Shown here piece after piece: positions 1 through 9,111 of a stretch of DNA of 64,000 nt (positions within the stretch are counted from its first letter, which is position 1; each line of letters starts with the position of its first letter). The notes under the pieces are model-generated. The model was not told the origin of the DNA and made no database searches. It saw nothing but the letters and a program-made list of their open reading frames with translations. The stretch is from assembly GCF_010993975.1 (NCBI RefSeq), contig NZ_JAACZO010000011.1, positions 310,001 to 374,000 of the forward strand. Direction: 5' to 3'. This DNA is from Halomonas faecis. Its GTDB lineage: Bacteria > Pseudomonadota > Gammaproteobacteria > Pseudomonadales > Halomonadaceae. Both the position numbers and the translations under genes were made by a program.

Positions 1-1761
1 GTAGAGATTGAGAGAATCGTTCAATCGATAGATCAACCCAAGATACGGGGTAAACTCAGTGCCACTGTCCCCGGATGACTCGCCGCCCAGAAAGTTGTCC
101 GTCTCCCACCAGGTCACTCGCCCGCCGAGAGCGAGGGTGAAGGCATCAACCGGGCTGAAGCGGACCTGGCCGAGTGTCGCGTACTGCTCGGAGTTGAGCT
201 GTGTCCTGCCCGGGGAAGCGAATTCGGATGGCTCGGAAGTCTCATGATCGGGATCAAACAGATTGTTCGGTAGGATATAGGGCACCCCGACGGCCCACTG
301 GTTGCTCAGCTCGTTGCTCTGATAGGTCGCACCGAGAACGACCTCATGCAAGCGGCCGAAAAGTTCAAAGGGAGTTTGTAGCTGGGCTTCGAAGTAGTCG
401 TCGTCTTTCTCCAAATCCCAGCGGATCTGGCGGACTGCAAAATCCCCGGTGTCTGGGTCGGCGGTCAAAACACCCTCGCTGCTCTTCTTCAAACTGGCAT
501 CACGCGCGACCCGGTTGGCCTTGATGGTGACCTCACCGCCGTTTTCGAGACGATGCTCCAGCTCGACGAAGTAGCGCTGGGCGTCACCCTTCTGGCGATC
601 CCAGAGCGAACCGAGGAAAGTCGAGCGATCGACGTAGGCCAGTCGCCCGTCGCTGAAGGCAGGCATGCCGGAATGTGGTCGAAATTCTTCCTCCTGAAGG
701 GTTACACCAAGAGACAATGTGGTGTCTGAAGTAATGTCGTACTCCAAAGTGCCGTAGCCGATCTGGTTATCCAAATAAACATGATCGATGAAGGAATCGC
801 GATCGTCGTAGACACCAACCAGACGACCGCGCAACCGCCCCTCATCATCCAAGGCTCCGGTGACATCGACAACGCCGCGGTAGGCGCTTTCGGACCCTGC
901 CGACACGACCAATGAGGCCTGGGGGCTGGCCAAGGCCCGCTTGCGTGCCAGGTTGATGGCACCGCTGGGTTCGCCGGCGCCATAGAGAATACCGGCCGGG
1001 CCTCGCAGCACCTCGATACGGTCGAAAAGTGCCGTATCGAAGAGGCCGCTGCTTTCCCAGGCACTCCCCGAATCCTGGATGGGGCTGCCATCGATCAGGA
1101 AGGAACCGATATCGTAACCACGCGCCTTCACCTCGTACTGATTCGGCCCGTAGTCCCGCACGACCACACCGGTAGTATTACGCATGGCATCGGCGAGGGT
1201 GGTGAGGTTTTGATCATCCAGGCGCTGACGAGTGATGACGCTCACCGACTGGGGAGTCTCCTTGAGCGAACGCTCAGTCAGCCCCATACTGGCCCGGCTC
1301 GACGTGTAGGAATCGGTATTTTCCGTTATGAGGTTTCGTTGACGTTCGCCTGTCACCTCGAGGGGGCTCAGTTCGATTTCTGCCGTATCCGGCACTACCT
1401 CCAACCGATAGCTGCCATCGGCACGGCGCACTGGGGCGAGGCCGGTGCCGGCCAATAGCCGTTGCAGCCCCTCCTCCACACCATAGCTGCCTTGAAGACC
1501 GGCGGTTTGCTTGCCGGCGGTCAGCGTGGCATCGAAGGCGATCTCGATGTCGGCCATGACGGCAAAACGGTTGAGGGCCGTGTCGAGCTGCCCGGCTGCG
1601 ATGGAATAGCTTTGCTGGGTAGTCGCGCCCTGCCCTGCCGCGTCCTGCGCCAGCACAGTCGCTGGCAGGCCAACGGCCAGGCTACCGGCCAGCAGACTGC
1701 ATTGAATGGCTCGTGCCAGAGGCGTTCGTATGAAGCGTGAATGCGCTTTCTGTGTGGACAT
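1..1761 (-). CDS. TonB-dependent siderophore receptor with STN signalling domain, 3' end cut by window
   Basis: Outer-membrane ferric-siderophore receptor; 587 codons are visible and the frame stays open to base 1, so the C-terminal barrel is missing. Residues 1-38 look like a signal peptide ending in TVLA. Residues about 50-110 form an STN domain (TALNRF, GVEEGLQRLLAGTGL), the periplasmic part that talks to a FecR protein. A TonB box (ELSPLEVTG) follows, then a plug domain with ETPQSVSVIT and RIEVLRGPAGILYG. Beta-barrel sequence runs to the edge. The start at 1761 is chosen because it gives this signal peptide. It lies about 100 bases downstream of the fecI-fecR pair at 1863-3367, which probably controls it. 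The ligand cannot be told from sequence. Confidence 0.9.
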   Translation of the reverse strand, partial: MSTQKAHSRFIRTPLARAIQCSLLAGSLAVGLPATVLAQDAAGQGATTQQSYSIAAGQLDTALNRFAVMADIEIAFDATLTAGKQTAGLQGSYGVEEGLQRLLAGTGLAPVRRADGSYRLEVVPDTAEIELSPLEVTGERQRNLITENTDSYTSSRASMGLTERSLKETPQSVSVITRQRLDDQNLTTLADAMRNTTGVVVRDYGPNQYEVKARGYDIGSFLIDGSPIQDSGSAWESSGLFDTALFDRIEVLRGPAGILYGAGEPSGAINLARKRALASPQASLVVSAGSESAYRGVVDVTGALDDEGRLRGRLVGVYDDRDSFIDHVYLDNQIGYGTLEYDITSDTTLSLGVTLQEEEFRPHSGMPAFSDGRLAYVDRSTFLGSLWDRQKGDAQRYFVELEHRLENGGEVTIKANRVARDASLKKSSEGVLTADPDTGDFAVRQIRWDLEKDDDYFEAQLQTPFELFGRLHEVVLGATYQSNELSNQWAVGVPYILPNNLFDPDHETSEPSEFASPGRTQLNSEQYATLGQVRFSPVDAFTLALGGRVTWWETDNFLGGESSGDSGTEFTPYLGLIYRLNDSLNLY

Positions 1762-1862
1762 GAAGGTTCCCGTTGAGTGATGCATTTTTCTGTGTCTGCA
1801 CCCACTCTTCCGAACGAGAACGAGAATCCCTCAATCTTCAATGAGAATTTTTCCGCCCCGCT

Positions 1863-2846
1863 TCAGCCCTGGCCTCGAGGTTGAATGGTGACCCACAGCG
1901 GCGTGCGGTAGACCACCTGCAGGGACAGCGCATCGGCGAGGCTGGCGAGGGCTCGATCGGTATCGCGCAGCGAGAACACGCCGCTCACCCGCAGGTCGGC
2001 CACTTCGGGGGCATAGCGCACCACCCCGTGGCGGTAACGCGCCAGTATCTCCACCATTTCGGCGACCCGCAGGCTTTCGGCCACCAACCGGCCCTCGAAA
2101 CGTGCCAGCCGGGCGGTATCCAGAGGTTCGGGCGGCGTCACCCCATCGGCGTTCATGGCGGCTTGCTGGCCAGCATCCAGCGTCACCCGTTCGGCATCGG
2201 CGCGCCGCTCCAACGCCACGCGCCCGTCGTAGACGGCCACCTGCGTGCTATCGGCCCGCTGGTGAACGCTGAACCGGGTACCGATCGGAAAGGAGGCCCC
2301 CTGCCGGGTCACCACGCTGAAGGGACGGCCGTCCGCGACTTTTCCAGTGGTAACCAACACTTCGCCCCTCAGGAGATGGATGCGCCGTCGGTCGGCATCG
2401 AAGCTCACATCGAGGGCGGTGTCGGTATCCAGGCGCAGCCGGGTGCCGTCGCTCAGCGTTACCTCGCGGCTCTCGCCGATGCCGGTGGCGTGCTCGGCGA
2501 ACTGCCGCTGCCACTGGGGCGTACGCGAAAGCCCGAACCCGAGTCCACCCAGCAGCATGGCCAGGCCGCCCCACTGCAGCAGGCCCCGACGCGAAACCTC
2601 GCGAGAAGACGAGAAGAGCTCGCTGCGCGCGGCATGACTCGGCAGCAAGGCCAGCCGACCGTCGATGGCCTGCAGCTGCTGCCAGGCACGTTCATGCTCC
2701 GGCGATTCGCGCCGCCAGCGCAGGCAGGCTTGGCGCTGCTCTTCGCTGACATCGTCGCTCCATAGCCGGGCCATCCACAGGCTGGCCTGTTCCAGCACGA
2801 CGGAGTCGAGGGACTCTCTGGCAGAATCGTCGGAAGTGCGGCTCAT
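1863..2846 (-). CDS. FecR-type anti-sigma factor / transmembrane sensor
   Basis: 327 residues, normal for FecR. The N-terminal cytoplasmic DUF4880 part (about 25-65, with W, RRESPEHERAWQQL) binds the sigma factor. One membrane segment lies near residues 88-107 (WGGLAMLLGGLGFGL). The periplasmic FecR domain (about 115-215) and the C-terminal STN-contacting segment (about 285-320, VSGVFSLRDTDRALASLA) follow. Its start overlaps the stop of the sigma-factor gene by 4 bases (ATGA), so the two are translationally coupled. By family knowledge it relays ligand occupancy of the adjacent receptor to the ECF sigma factor. Confidence 0.92.
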   Translation of the reverse strand: MSRTSDDSARESLDSVVLEQASLWMARLWSDDVSEEQRQACLRWRRESPEHERAWQQLQAIDGRLALLPSHAARSELFSSSREVSRRGLLQWGGLAMLLGGLGFGLSRTPQWQRQFAEHATGIGESREVTLSDGTRLRLDTDTALDVSFDADRRRIHLLRGEVLVTTGKVADGRPFSVVTRQGASFPIGTRFSVHQRADSTQVAVYDGRVALERRADAERVTLDAGQQAAMNADGVTPPEPLDTARLARFEGRLVAESLRVAEMVEILARYRHGVVRYAPEVADLRVSGVFSLRDTDRALASLADALSLQVVYRTPLWVTIQPRGQG

Positions 2847-3367
2847 GACGAAGGCTCACTCATGGCACGGTGGCAGACCAGCAACGCCCTGGCGATGTAC
2901 TTCTCTACCGAAGAGACCGACACATTCAGCGCTGCGGCGATCTCTCGATAGCTCATACCGTCCAGGCGGCACATCAGGAACGCCCGGCGCGGCTTGTCGG
3001 GCAGCCCATGGAGCAGCGCATCGATCTCGATCAGTGCCTCGATGGTGAGCGCCTGCTCCTCCGGTGAAGGCGCCTGGGGCTCCGGAAGCAGGCTCAAGGT
3101 TTCCAGGTAGGCTGCCTCGATGCGTCGACGACGGTAGAGGTCGATCACCAGTCCCTTGGCGATCTGCGTCAGGAAGCGGCGCGACTGCCCGGGCTCGGGC
3201 GCTTCACCCCGGCGCAGTACGCGTAGGTAGGTATCGTGGGCCAGGTCCGCCGCGGTATGGGAGCAACCCAGCCGGGCGCTCAGCCAGCGTCTCAGCCAGC
3301 CATGATGCTCGTTGTAGAGGGTATCGAAAGCCGTGCCTCGTCCCTGCGGTTGCTTGAGAGTGCCCAT
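2843..3367 (-). CDS. FecI-type ECF sigma factor
   Basis: 174 residues with sigma-70 region 2 (about 15-80, TAADLAHDTYLRVL) and region 4 (about 115-170, DGMSYREIAAALNVSVSSVEKYI). In the FecI family this protein directs RNA polymerase to the promoter of the downstream receptor gene once released by FecR. It is the first gene of the cassette fecI-fecR-receptor running leftward. A Fur-box-like sequence at 3435-3453 sits about 70 bases upstream of the start, so iron repression of the whole cassette is likely. Confidence 0.93.
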   Translation of the reverse strand: MGTLKQPQGRGTAFDTLYNEHHGWLRRWLSARLGCSHTAADLAHDTYLRVLRRGEAPEPGQSRRFLTQIAKGLVIDLYRRRRIEAAYLETLSLLPEPQAPSPEEQALTIEALIEIDALLHGLPDKPRRAFLMCRLDGMSYREIAAALNVSVSSVEKYIARALLVCHRAMSEPSS

Positions 3368-3434
3368 GACTCACCGAATCGCTTGTTGTCATTTCCGCTG
3401 GCAAGGGCAGCAGCGACCGTACAGAAGCGACAAT

Positions 3435-3453
3435 AAATGATAACGATTAGCAT
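3435..3453 (-). promoter_or_regulatory. Fur-box-like site upstream of the first fecI gene
   Basis: The 19 bases aaatgataacgattagcat closely resemble the GATAATGATWATCATTATC Fur consensus. They lie between the esterase stop (3473) and the fecI start (3367), in an AT-rich patch within GC-rich DNA. Confidence 0.7.
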
Positions 3454-3472
3454 CACAAGGATTCATCTTGAG

Positions 3473-4324
3473 TCATCTCCGTCGTGCTGACAGCACCTCC
3501 TTCAATACGCGGGACTCTATCTGGTACGGCACCGACATGTGATTGCTATTGGTTTCTACATGGACACTGCTTCGCATCCCCCATGCCGATAGCGGCTGCA
3601 AACGTTGCTGGAGCGACCGAGCATCTTGTCTCACCTGCGGAGAGTCCCGTTCCGCCAGAATAAAAGCCAGGCTCTTATAGGTGGCATCGACACCGCCCTC
3701 CTCGACGCTTTCCCGGAACGCACGCTCTGGCTCCAGAAGGTACTGGTCCTGCCACCAGAGGCTCGGGCTGACTGCGACTACATGATCGAACGTCTCCGGA
3801 CGCGTGAAGAACGCGTAGACGGCAAACATGCCCCCAAAGGAATGGCCAAACAAGCCTTGCCGGTCCGAATCCACCGTGAAGCGATCGGCTACGGCAGACA
3901 TGACCCGCCTCTCAAGAAAATCAAGAAATTCATCTTGACCGCCTTGTGGCGGATCCGAAGGTTGTTCTGAAACGGGAGGCGAAAAATCGTAGGACCTCCT
4001 CAAAAAGTTGAGCGGCTCTTCTCCTGGATAACCGATGCCAACGATTATCGCATTCCGGAACCGCTCCTGAGATCGCTTGGCAGAATGAAACGAGGCAAAG
4101 TACGCATTGCCATCCAACACATAGAGAACCGGGTAGCCTCCCGAGCTCGGCATGTCCCCTTCGGGACAGCTGATCATGATACGATACGTTTTGCCCCGAT
4201 CATCCTTCATTTTCCATTCTACCGTTCCCGACAATGCCACCGGCTGACTGCCTTCCATGGCATAGCTACTATCCATGAACAGCCAACCGAGAAAGGCAGC
4301 AACCAACATCACGAACACTCTCAT
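3473..4324 (-). CDS. Periplasmic IroE-like siderophore esterase (alpha/beta hydrolase)
   Basis: 283 residues of the esterase-D / IroE-BesA type. An N-terminal hydrophobic segment (residues 1-22, ending SSYA) suggests export or membrane anchoring. The nucleophile elbow GHSFGG lies near residue 165, a strand-core VLYVLDGNAYF near residue 67, and the likely catalytic His is in SNSNHMSVPY near residue 262. IroE-family enzymes hydrolyse trilactone catecholate siderophores. It follows receptor 4399-6795 by 74 bases in the same direction, so it probably belongs to the fecI-fecR-receptor-esterase cassette. A generic acyl esterase role is the alternative; the context favours siderophore processing. 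Confidence 0.8.
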   Translation of the reverse strand: MRVFVMLVAAFLGWLFMDSSYAMEGSQPVALSGTVEWKMKDDRGKTYRIMISCPEGDMPSSGGYPVLYVLDGNAYFASFHSAKRSQERFRNAIIVGIGYPGEEPLNFLRRSYDFSPPVSEQPSDPPQGGQDEFLDFLERRVMSAVADRFTVDSDRQGLFGHSFGGMFAVYAFFTRPETFDHVVAVSPSLWWQDQYLLEPERAFRESVEEGGVDATYKSLAFILAERDSPQVRQDARSLQQRLQPLSAWGMRSSVHVETNSNHMSVPYQIESRVLKEVLSARRR

Positions 4325-4398
4325 AACGGCACTCTTTTCGATGAATCCATCATAGACATTCCCTATTATTCACGAATGATTCATTACGATCAGTGAAG

Positions 4399-6795
4399 TT
4401 ACCACCGGTAACCGATGCTTCCGATCACCGCTCTACCAGCTCCACGATAACAATAGACAGCATCGCAGACGATGTTTCGTTCGTCCGTCAAGTTCTTGAC
4501 GTTCAGTCCCAACTCCACCCCTTCCAGGGAACCACTAAACTGATAGTTCGCTCCAATACCAATCTCGGTATAGCCCTCGTTTTTCTCGGTATTGACGCTA
4601 TTGGCATAACTGCTTCCCACGTAGCGAACTCCACCGGAGACTCCCAAACCACGAAGTGAACCACTAACAACGGTGTAATCCATCCACAGAGAGGCCAGGT
4701 GGCGCGGGACCAGAGTGGGCGTATTGCCTTCATCACCGTCGTTGCTCTCGGTAACTTTCGCATCGTTAAAGGAATAGCTAGCAGTCGCCTCGAGACCGTC
4801 GATGACCTCTGTAGTCAGCTCAATCTCGATTCCCTTCGATGTTTCCTCCCCTTTCTGCACGCTGAATGCGGTTCCGGGCAGCGATGTCAGGGTATTGTCT
4901 TGCACCAGATTGTAGACAGAGGCGGTCAACATCGTTCGGCTGCCAGGCGGCTGATACTTGATGCCGAGCTCGACTTGCTCACCTTCCGTCGGCTCGAAGT
5001 TCTTGCCATCGGCACCAGTGCCACTCTGAGGCAGAAACGACTGAGCATAACTAATATAAGGCGCCAAGCCAGAATCAAAAAGGTAAAGCACCCCAAGCTG
5101 CCCCGTGGTCTGATGACTTTCACTCTTGCTTTTTTCCTGAGTCAGGTTATTCATGGTTTCTGACTCGACCCAGTCGCGGCGCAAACCGGCCGAGAGCCGC
5201 CACCGTCCCATGCTGATCTGGTCATTCAGGTAGACGCCAGTGCGATGAGAAGTACCGTGTTGATCGGTCAGCACGGTATCAGGGCGAGAGATATTCTGCC
5301 GATAATCGGGATTTCGCTTATCGATGGATGGTGCGGCTCCCATCGCATACTCGACATCGAAATCCAGATAGGAATAGTCGATCCCCGCCAACAGGGAATG
5401 CTCCAGCACGCCCGTATCGAACTCTGATACCAAACGAGTGTCGGTAGTAACGGAGTCCATGTTTTCATAAACCCCCCAAGCGGTTCGGTCGAGAACGCTT
5501 CCATTTCCCGTCGAACTCGCCGATGTGTACTGATTGGTCGTATCCGTCATGCCATAGCGCAGAGTATTGTGAAAACGGATGGCATCGTTGAAACGGTGCT
5601 CGAATTCGTAACCGAGCAATGCCTGCTGTTGATCCAGCTTGTCGAAATCCTCGTCGCCGGACCAGAACTCGGTGAGAACGTCACCAGCCTGGTACGGCCG
5701 CGGAGATCCGGCGGTTTCACGATCCTGATACTGTGCCAGGACCGTCAAATCGGTACGTTCATCCAGCTTCCAGCTCAGTGAAGGCGCCAGCAATGCGACA
5801 TCGTTAGTCACCTGTTCGATATCGGTATCGGCATTGCGTACGACACCCACTAGGCGATAAAGCACGCTCCCGCTCTCATTCAGTGCCCCTCCGACATCGA
5901 ACTGACCTTGCACATGATCATTGTTTCCATACTGCAGCTCGACCTGTTCCACTGCCTTTTCACTGGGACGCTTGCTCACTCGGTTGACCATTCCACCAGG
6001 ACTGATCTGTCCGTATAGCACCGAAGAAGGCCCCTTGAGGATCTCGATACGCTCGAGAGCGAAGGGATCGCTAGCAAAATACGAGAGCCATCCACTATTT
6101 GGCTGACGCATACCATCGAGATAGTCGGCATTCGAGGTGGCGGCATAGCCGCGAATCCTGATCTGATCAAATCGCGGATCCAGTCCCGAACCGCCGACAC
6201 TGACGCCTGAGGAATAAGCCACGGCCTCTTCCACGGATATCGCCTTTCGATCATTGATCTGCTCGGAAGTCACCACGCTGATGCTGCGCGGTGTCTCTAG
6301 TATCGGCGTATCGGTCTTGGTGGCAGTGGCGCTACGCGTGGCAACGTACCCCTCCACCGGCCCCCATGCCGATTCGCGTACCCGATCGGCTTCCACGTTG
6401 AGCGTCGGTAGTTCGAACTGGCTCGAGGCTACCAGGCGATAACTGCCATTGTTTCCCCGTTCAGCCGCAAGCCCCGTACCCGCCAATAGCCGCTGCAGCC
6501 CCTCATCCACGTCATAGCGCCCCTGCAGGCCTGGGCTACGGCGCCCTTCCCCGAGTTCGCCGGCACCGCTGATCAGGATGCCCGACTGGGCGGCAAACCG
6601 GTTGAGCGCCGTGCCGACAGGGCAAGCCGGAATATCGTACTGGCGCACTTGCGACTGGCTCGTCGGCTGGGCGATGGCCGCGGCCGGCCATAACGGCTGT
6701 ACGATCACCCCCGCCGCTGCAAGGTGAATGGCCAGTGCCAGCATTCGCGGGCGGGCACGCCGTCGCGGTTGGGTATCGGAATGGTGAAGCATCAT
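4399..6795 (-). CDS. TonB-dependent siderophore receptor with STN signalling domain
   Basis: 798 residues from the ATG at 6795. A longer open frame continues upstream but would run through fecR; the chosen start has a GGGGAA-type ribosome site and gives a signal peptide (to about residue 42, AAAIA). The STN domain spans about 52-108 (TALNRFAAQSG, LLAGTGLA), followed by a TonB box near 115-125 (LPTLNVEAD) and a plug near 150-265 (ETPRSISVVT, IEILKGPSSVLYG). The barrel runs to the terminal aromatic W (IGSIGYRW). A Cys pair near the C-terminus (CDAVYC) also occurs in the receptor at 20877-22949 and is typical of ferrioxamine/ferrichrome-type receptors. Surface signalling is probably through the FecIR pair just upstream. 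Confidence 0.93.
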   Translation of the reverse strand: MMLHHSDTQPRRRARPRMLALAIHLAAAGVIVQPLWPAAAIAQPTSQSQVRQYDIPACPVGTALNRFAAQSGILISGAGELGEGRRSPGLQGRYDVDEGLQRLLAGTGLAAERGNNGSYRLVASSQFELPTLNVEADRVRESAWGPVEGYVATRSATATKTDTPILETPRSISVVTSEQINDRKAISVEEAVAYSSGVSVGGSGLDPRFDQIRIRGYAATSNADYLDGMRQPNSGWLSYFASDPFALERIEILKGPSSVLYGQISPGGMVNRVSKRPSEKAVEQVELQYGNNDHVQGQFDVGGALNESGSVLYRLVGVVRNADTDIEQVTNDVALLAPSLSWKLDERTDLTVLAQYQDRETAGSPRPYQAGDVLTEFWSGDEDFDKLDQQQALLGYEFEHRFNDAIRFHNTLRYGMTDTTNQYTSASSTGNGSVLDRTAWGVYENMDSVTTDTRLVSEFDTGVLEHSLLAGIDYSYLDFDVEYAMGAAPSIDKRNPDYRQNISRPDTVLTDQHGTSHRTGVYLNDQISMGRWRLSAGLRRDWVESETMNNLTQEKSKSESHQTTGQLGVLYLFDSGLAPYISYAQSFLPQSGTGADGKNFEPTEGEQVELGIKYQPPGSRTMLTASVYNLVQDNTLTSLPGTAFSVQKGEETSKGIEIELTTEVIDGLEATASYSFNDAKVTESNDGDEGNTPTLVPRHLASLWMDYTVVSGSLRGLGVSGGVRYVGSSYANSVNTEKNEGYTEIGIGANYQFSGSLEGVELGLNVKNLTDERNIVCDAVYCYRGAGRAVIGSIGYRW

Positions 6796-6890
6796 ATGGA
6801 TCGGTTCCCCTTGCTGCCGTTTTCGTGAGCTCGTACTCAGGAATCGAACCAGCCGGCAAAAAGGGAACCGGGCATGCGACATTTTTCTGT

Positions 6891-7904
6891 CTAGGGGGTC
6901 TCGATCGGCTCGATCCTGATCCAGCCGGGCAGCACGCGACGGGCGCGCACTGACAGCGCGCTTTCGACCATGCTCAGGGTACGTTCCAGGTCGTGCAGGG
7001 GGTAGACGCCCAGCAGGGTCAAGTCGGCAACGGCCGGGTCGACCTGAATCACCGATAGATGATGTGCGTCGAGCTGAGCGGCGAACCGGTCGAGCGGCAT
7101 CGACTCCGCCAGTAAGAGTCCGTCGACCCAAGCGGCACGTGCGCCCTCTGCCGCCGTTGGCGTGCCGATGTCGCGCGCGCTGTAGGCCACCTGCTGCCCT
7201 GCCTGCACGACCACCGGCGAAGCAGCGGTCTCGTCTCTTTCATGGGGCTGGAGCGTCACCGCGCCCTCGAAGACGGCGAGCAGTTCGTCGCCGGTACGCT
7301 GCCGAACGCTGAAGCGAGTCCCCAATGGAGTCAGCCGGGCCTGCGTGGTATCGAGATGCAGGGGCCGCTCGGGATCCCTGGCGGTATCCACCAACACTTC
7401 TCCGCTCACCAGCACCAGCCGGCGCTGCGCGTCGTCATAGTCGACGTCGAGTGCCGACGCGCTGTTCAGCCAGACCTGGGTACCGTCTTCCAGCACGATG
7501 CGTGCGACTTCACCGGTGCCGGTACGATGATCGGCTCCCCAGCGCTGTGCCATCTGCGGCAGCGGCGTGATCTGCCACAGCGCCCCCGCCAGTACCGCAA
7601 TCAGCGCCAGGCCGGCCAATCCGCCCAGCAGATGCCGCCGACCGCGGCGCCGCTGGCGAGCCTGACCGATGACGCCGGCGGCGGTCTGGCGCTCCGGTTC
7701 TTCCAACTGCCCGGTGAAGCGTCGGCCGACGGCTTCCATCTGCTGCCAGGCCCAGCGGTGGGTGTCGCTGGCCTCGAGCCATGCCTGCCAGCGCTCTCTC
7801 TGAGTGGGGGAGAACTCCTCAGCCTGCCACTCGGCAAACCAGTCGGCCGCCTCTGCCAGCGCTCGGCGCTTGGCCGTGTCCTCTGAACAGGCGCTGCGGA
7901 CCAT
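6891..7904 (-). CDS. FecR-type anti-sigma factor / transmembrane sensor
   Basis: 337 residues. The DUF4880 sigma-binding part lies at about 18-60 (WLEASDTHRWAWQQMEAV). One membrane segment is near 93-112 (LLGGLAGLALIAVLAGALW). The periplasmic FecR domain follows (about 125-225), and the C-terminal region has LLGVYPLHDLERTLSMVESAL. It starts one base after the stop of the sigma gene and ends about 95 bases before the receptor start at 6795, making a standard fecI-fecR-fecA order. Confidence 0.92.
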   Translation of the reverse strand: MVRSACSEDTAKRRALAEAADWFAEWQAEEFSPTQRERWQAWLEASDTHRWAWQQMEAVGRRFTGQLEEPERQTAAGVIGQARQRRRGRRHLLGGLAGLALIAVLAGALWQITPLPQMAQRWGADHRTGTGEVARIVLEDGTQVWLNSASALDVDYDDAQRRLVLVSGEVLVDTARDPERPLHLDTTQARLTPLGTRFSVRQRTGDELLAVFEGAVTLQPHERDETAASPVVVQAGQQVAYSARDIGTPTAAEGARAAWVDGLLLAESMPLDRFAAQLDAHHLSVIQVDPAVADLTLLGVYPLHDLERTLSMVESALSVRARRVLPGWIRIEPIETP

Positions 7905-7905
7905 G

Positions 7906-8457
7906 TCAGAGACCCGCCTCGAATCCCGCCTCGATCAGCGCGCACTGCAGCATGGCCTGGGCCATGTACTTCTTCACCATACGTTCGGAAACGCCCAGTT
8001 CCACGGCGATCTGTCGATAGGGCTTGCCTTGCAGCTGAGACCCCAGAAAGGCAGTGGCCACCTTCTCGGGAAGCCGCTCCAGCATGCGGTCGATCTCGCA
8101 CAACGTCTCGATGACGATCTGCTCGTGCTCGACGGAAGGCAGGCGAGCCTCGCCATGAACGGCCAGGGTTTCCTGCCAGGCGCGTTCGATGTCGAGCCGA
8201 CGCCAGTGATCCACGCACAACCCCTTGGCCATGCGGCTGAGGTAGGCGCGCGCCCCTTCGTCACTGTCGAAGCGGCGAGGCGTGTTGAGCAGCCGCAGGA
8301 AGGCATCCTGGGCCAGGTCGGCCGCCGTATCGCCGCAACCCAGCCGACCGCGCAGCAAGCCCTGCAGCCATGGGTGGTGCTGCCGGTAGAGCTGACCGAG
8401 GGAGCTTCGGCTGCCAGTGTGATACACAATGGGCGCGTCCGTCCGGGATGCCGTCAT
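7906..8457 (-). CDS. FecI-type ECF sigma factor
   Basis: 183 residues with region 2 (about 20-90, DTAADLAQDAFLRLL) and region 4 (about 120-175, KPYRQIAVELGVSERMVKKYMAQAM). It heads the second cassette, which reads leftward through fecR, receptor and esterase to 3473. An AT-rich Fur-box-like sequence at 8483-8501 lies directly upstream. Confidence 0.93.
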   Translation of the reverse strand: MTASRTDAPIVYHTGSRSSLGQLYRQHHPWLQGLLRGRLGCGDTAADLAQDAFLRLLNTPRRFDSDEGARAYLSRMAKGLCVDHWRRLDIERAWQETLAVHGEARLPSVEHEQIVIETLCEIDRMLERLPEKVATAFLGSQLQGKPYRQIAVELGVSERMVKKYMAQAMLQCALIEAGFEAGL

Positions 8458-8482
8458 GAGGGAGTCCGCGTCTCTCGCAGCA

Positions 8483-8501
8483 AATAATAATGATTCTTTT
8501 T
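8483..8501 (-). promoter_or_regulatory. Fur-box-like site upstream of the second fecI gene
   Basis: The 19 bases aataataatgattcttttt match the Fur consensus in the central ATAATGATT. The site is 26 bases from the sigma-factor start codon and shares its intergenic region with a second site serving the rightward gene. Confidence 0.65.
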
Positions 8502-8584
8502 AAAAAGCAAGCGACTGTCAACGTCTCGTTCGTTTCGCTTCGAGGCATTTGACATCTCAACGTACACCATGCACAATGAAAATC

Positions 8585-8599
8585 AATCTCATTGAGATT
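8585..8599 (+). promoter_or_regulatory. Palindromic Fur-box-like site upstream of the 8614 gene
   Basis: The bases aatctcattgagatt form a near-perfect inverted repeat. With the flanking gaaaatc they resemble overlapping 6-1-6 Fur half sites. The site is 15 bases before the ATG at 8614, so a repressor bound here would cover that gene's promoter or leader. Confidence 0.55.
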
Positions 8600-8613
8600 A
8601 GTCATGGTGCCCT

Positions 8614-9018
8614 ATGAACACGGAACGCTCCCAGCTCTATTACAATTGCGTCTTCCTGCACGTCTCCTTTCAGGCGATTCAGCACTCCATGGCAGGCAAG
8701 AAGAACGACTCGCTGCCGTGTTGGCTCGACACCAACCTGATCGGGATGCTGTCGCGGGAGTTGCACAACTGCCGTGAACAGGCAGCGCCTTTCGCCGATA
8801 CCCGGGATGCCCTCGACACGGCCATCTATCACTGCGGCCTACTGCTCGCCCAGTGCCCGGGCTCGCTCGATAGCCAGCTCTGTCACCATCACCTCGACGC
8901 CATCATGGCGCCTCTCAAGGAAGCCATGACGCGACTCTCGGGCAACGTCAACCGTGCTTCCGCCAGTACTGCGCCATCACCCGGCCAACGCCTGCGCAGC
9001 TGGCTGGGGTGGCAATGA
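8614..9018 (+). CDS. Small protein of unknown function, Fur-site-associated
   Basis: 134 residues that I do not recognise. It is mostly helical in character, with no signal peptide or membrane segment. It is fairly rich in Cys and His, including a C-x9-C-HHH stretch near residues 90-102. The last 30 residues are Ser/Ala/Pro-rich. The start has no strong ribosome site. The gene lies between two Fur-like sites and immediately upstream of the FhuC-like ATPase in the same direction, so a role in iron handling is an inference from context only. Confidence 0.55.
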   Translation: MNTERSQLYYNCVFLHVSFQAIQHSMAGKKNDSLPCWLDTNLIGMLSRELHNCREQAAPFADTRDALDTAIYHCGLLLAQCPGSLDSQLCHHHLDAIMAPLKEAMTRLSGNVNRASASTAPSPGQRLRSWLGWQ

Positions 9019-9050
9019 CGTACTGAGGGTTGCCAAAGGCTCACTCGGTA

Positions 9051-9072
9051 GATAAGAACAACGATTCTCGTT
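9051..9072 (+). promoter_or_regulatory. Possible Fur-box-like site upstream of the FhuC-like gene
   Basis: The region beginning gataagaacaacgattctcg has a partial match to the Fur consensus (GATAA and GATTCTC half sites). It sits about 40 bases before the ATG at 9112. It is weaker than the other sites in this block. Confidence 0.4.
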
Positions 9073-9111
9073 TACCCTATAGGCATCGACACTCCGTGCA
9101 AGGAACCCAGC

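Noticed and set aside
6796..7131. N-terminal extension of the receptor at 4399-6795 (open frame reaches 7131)
   Set aside because: It would overlap fecR and give no signal peptide at its start; the ATG at 6795 has a ribosome site and a proper signal sequence.
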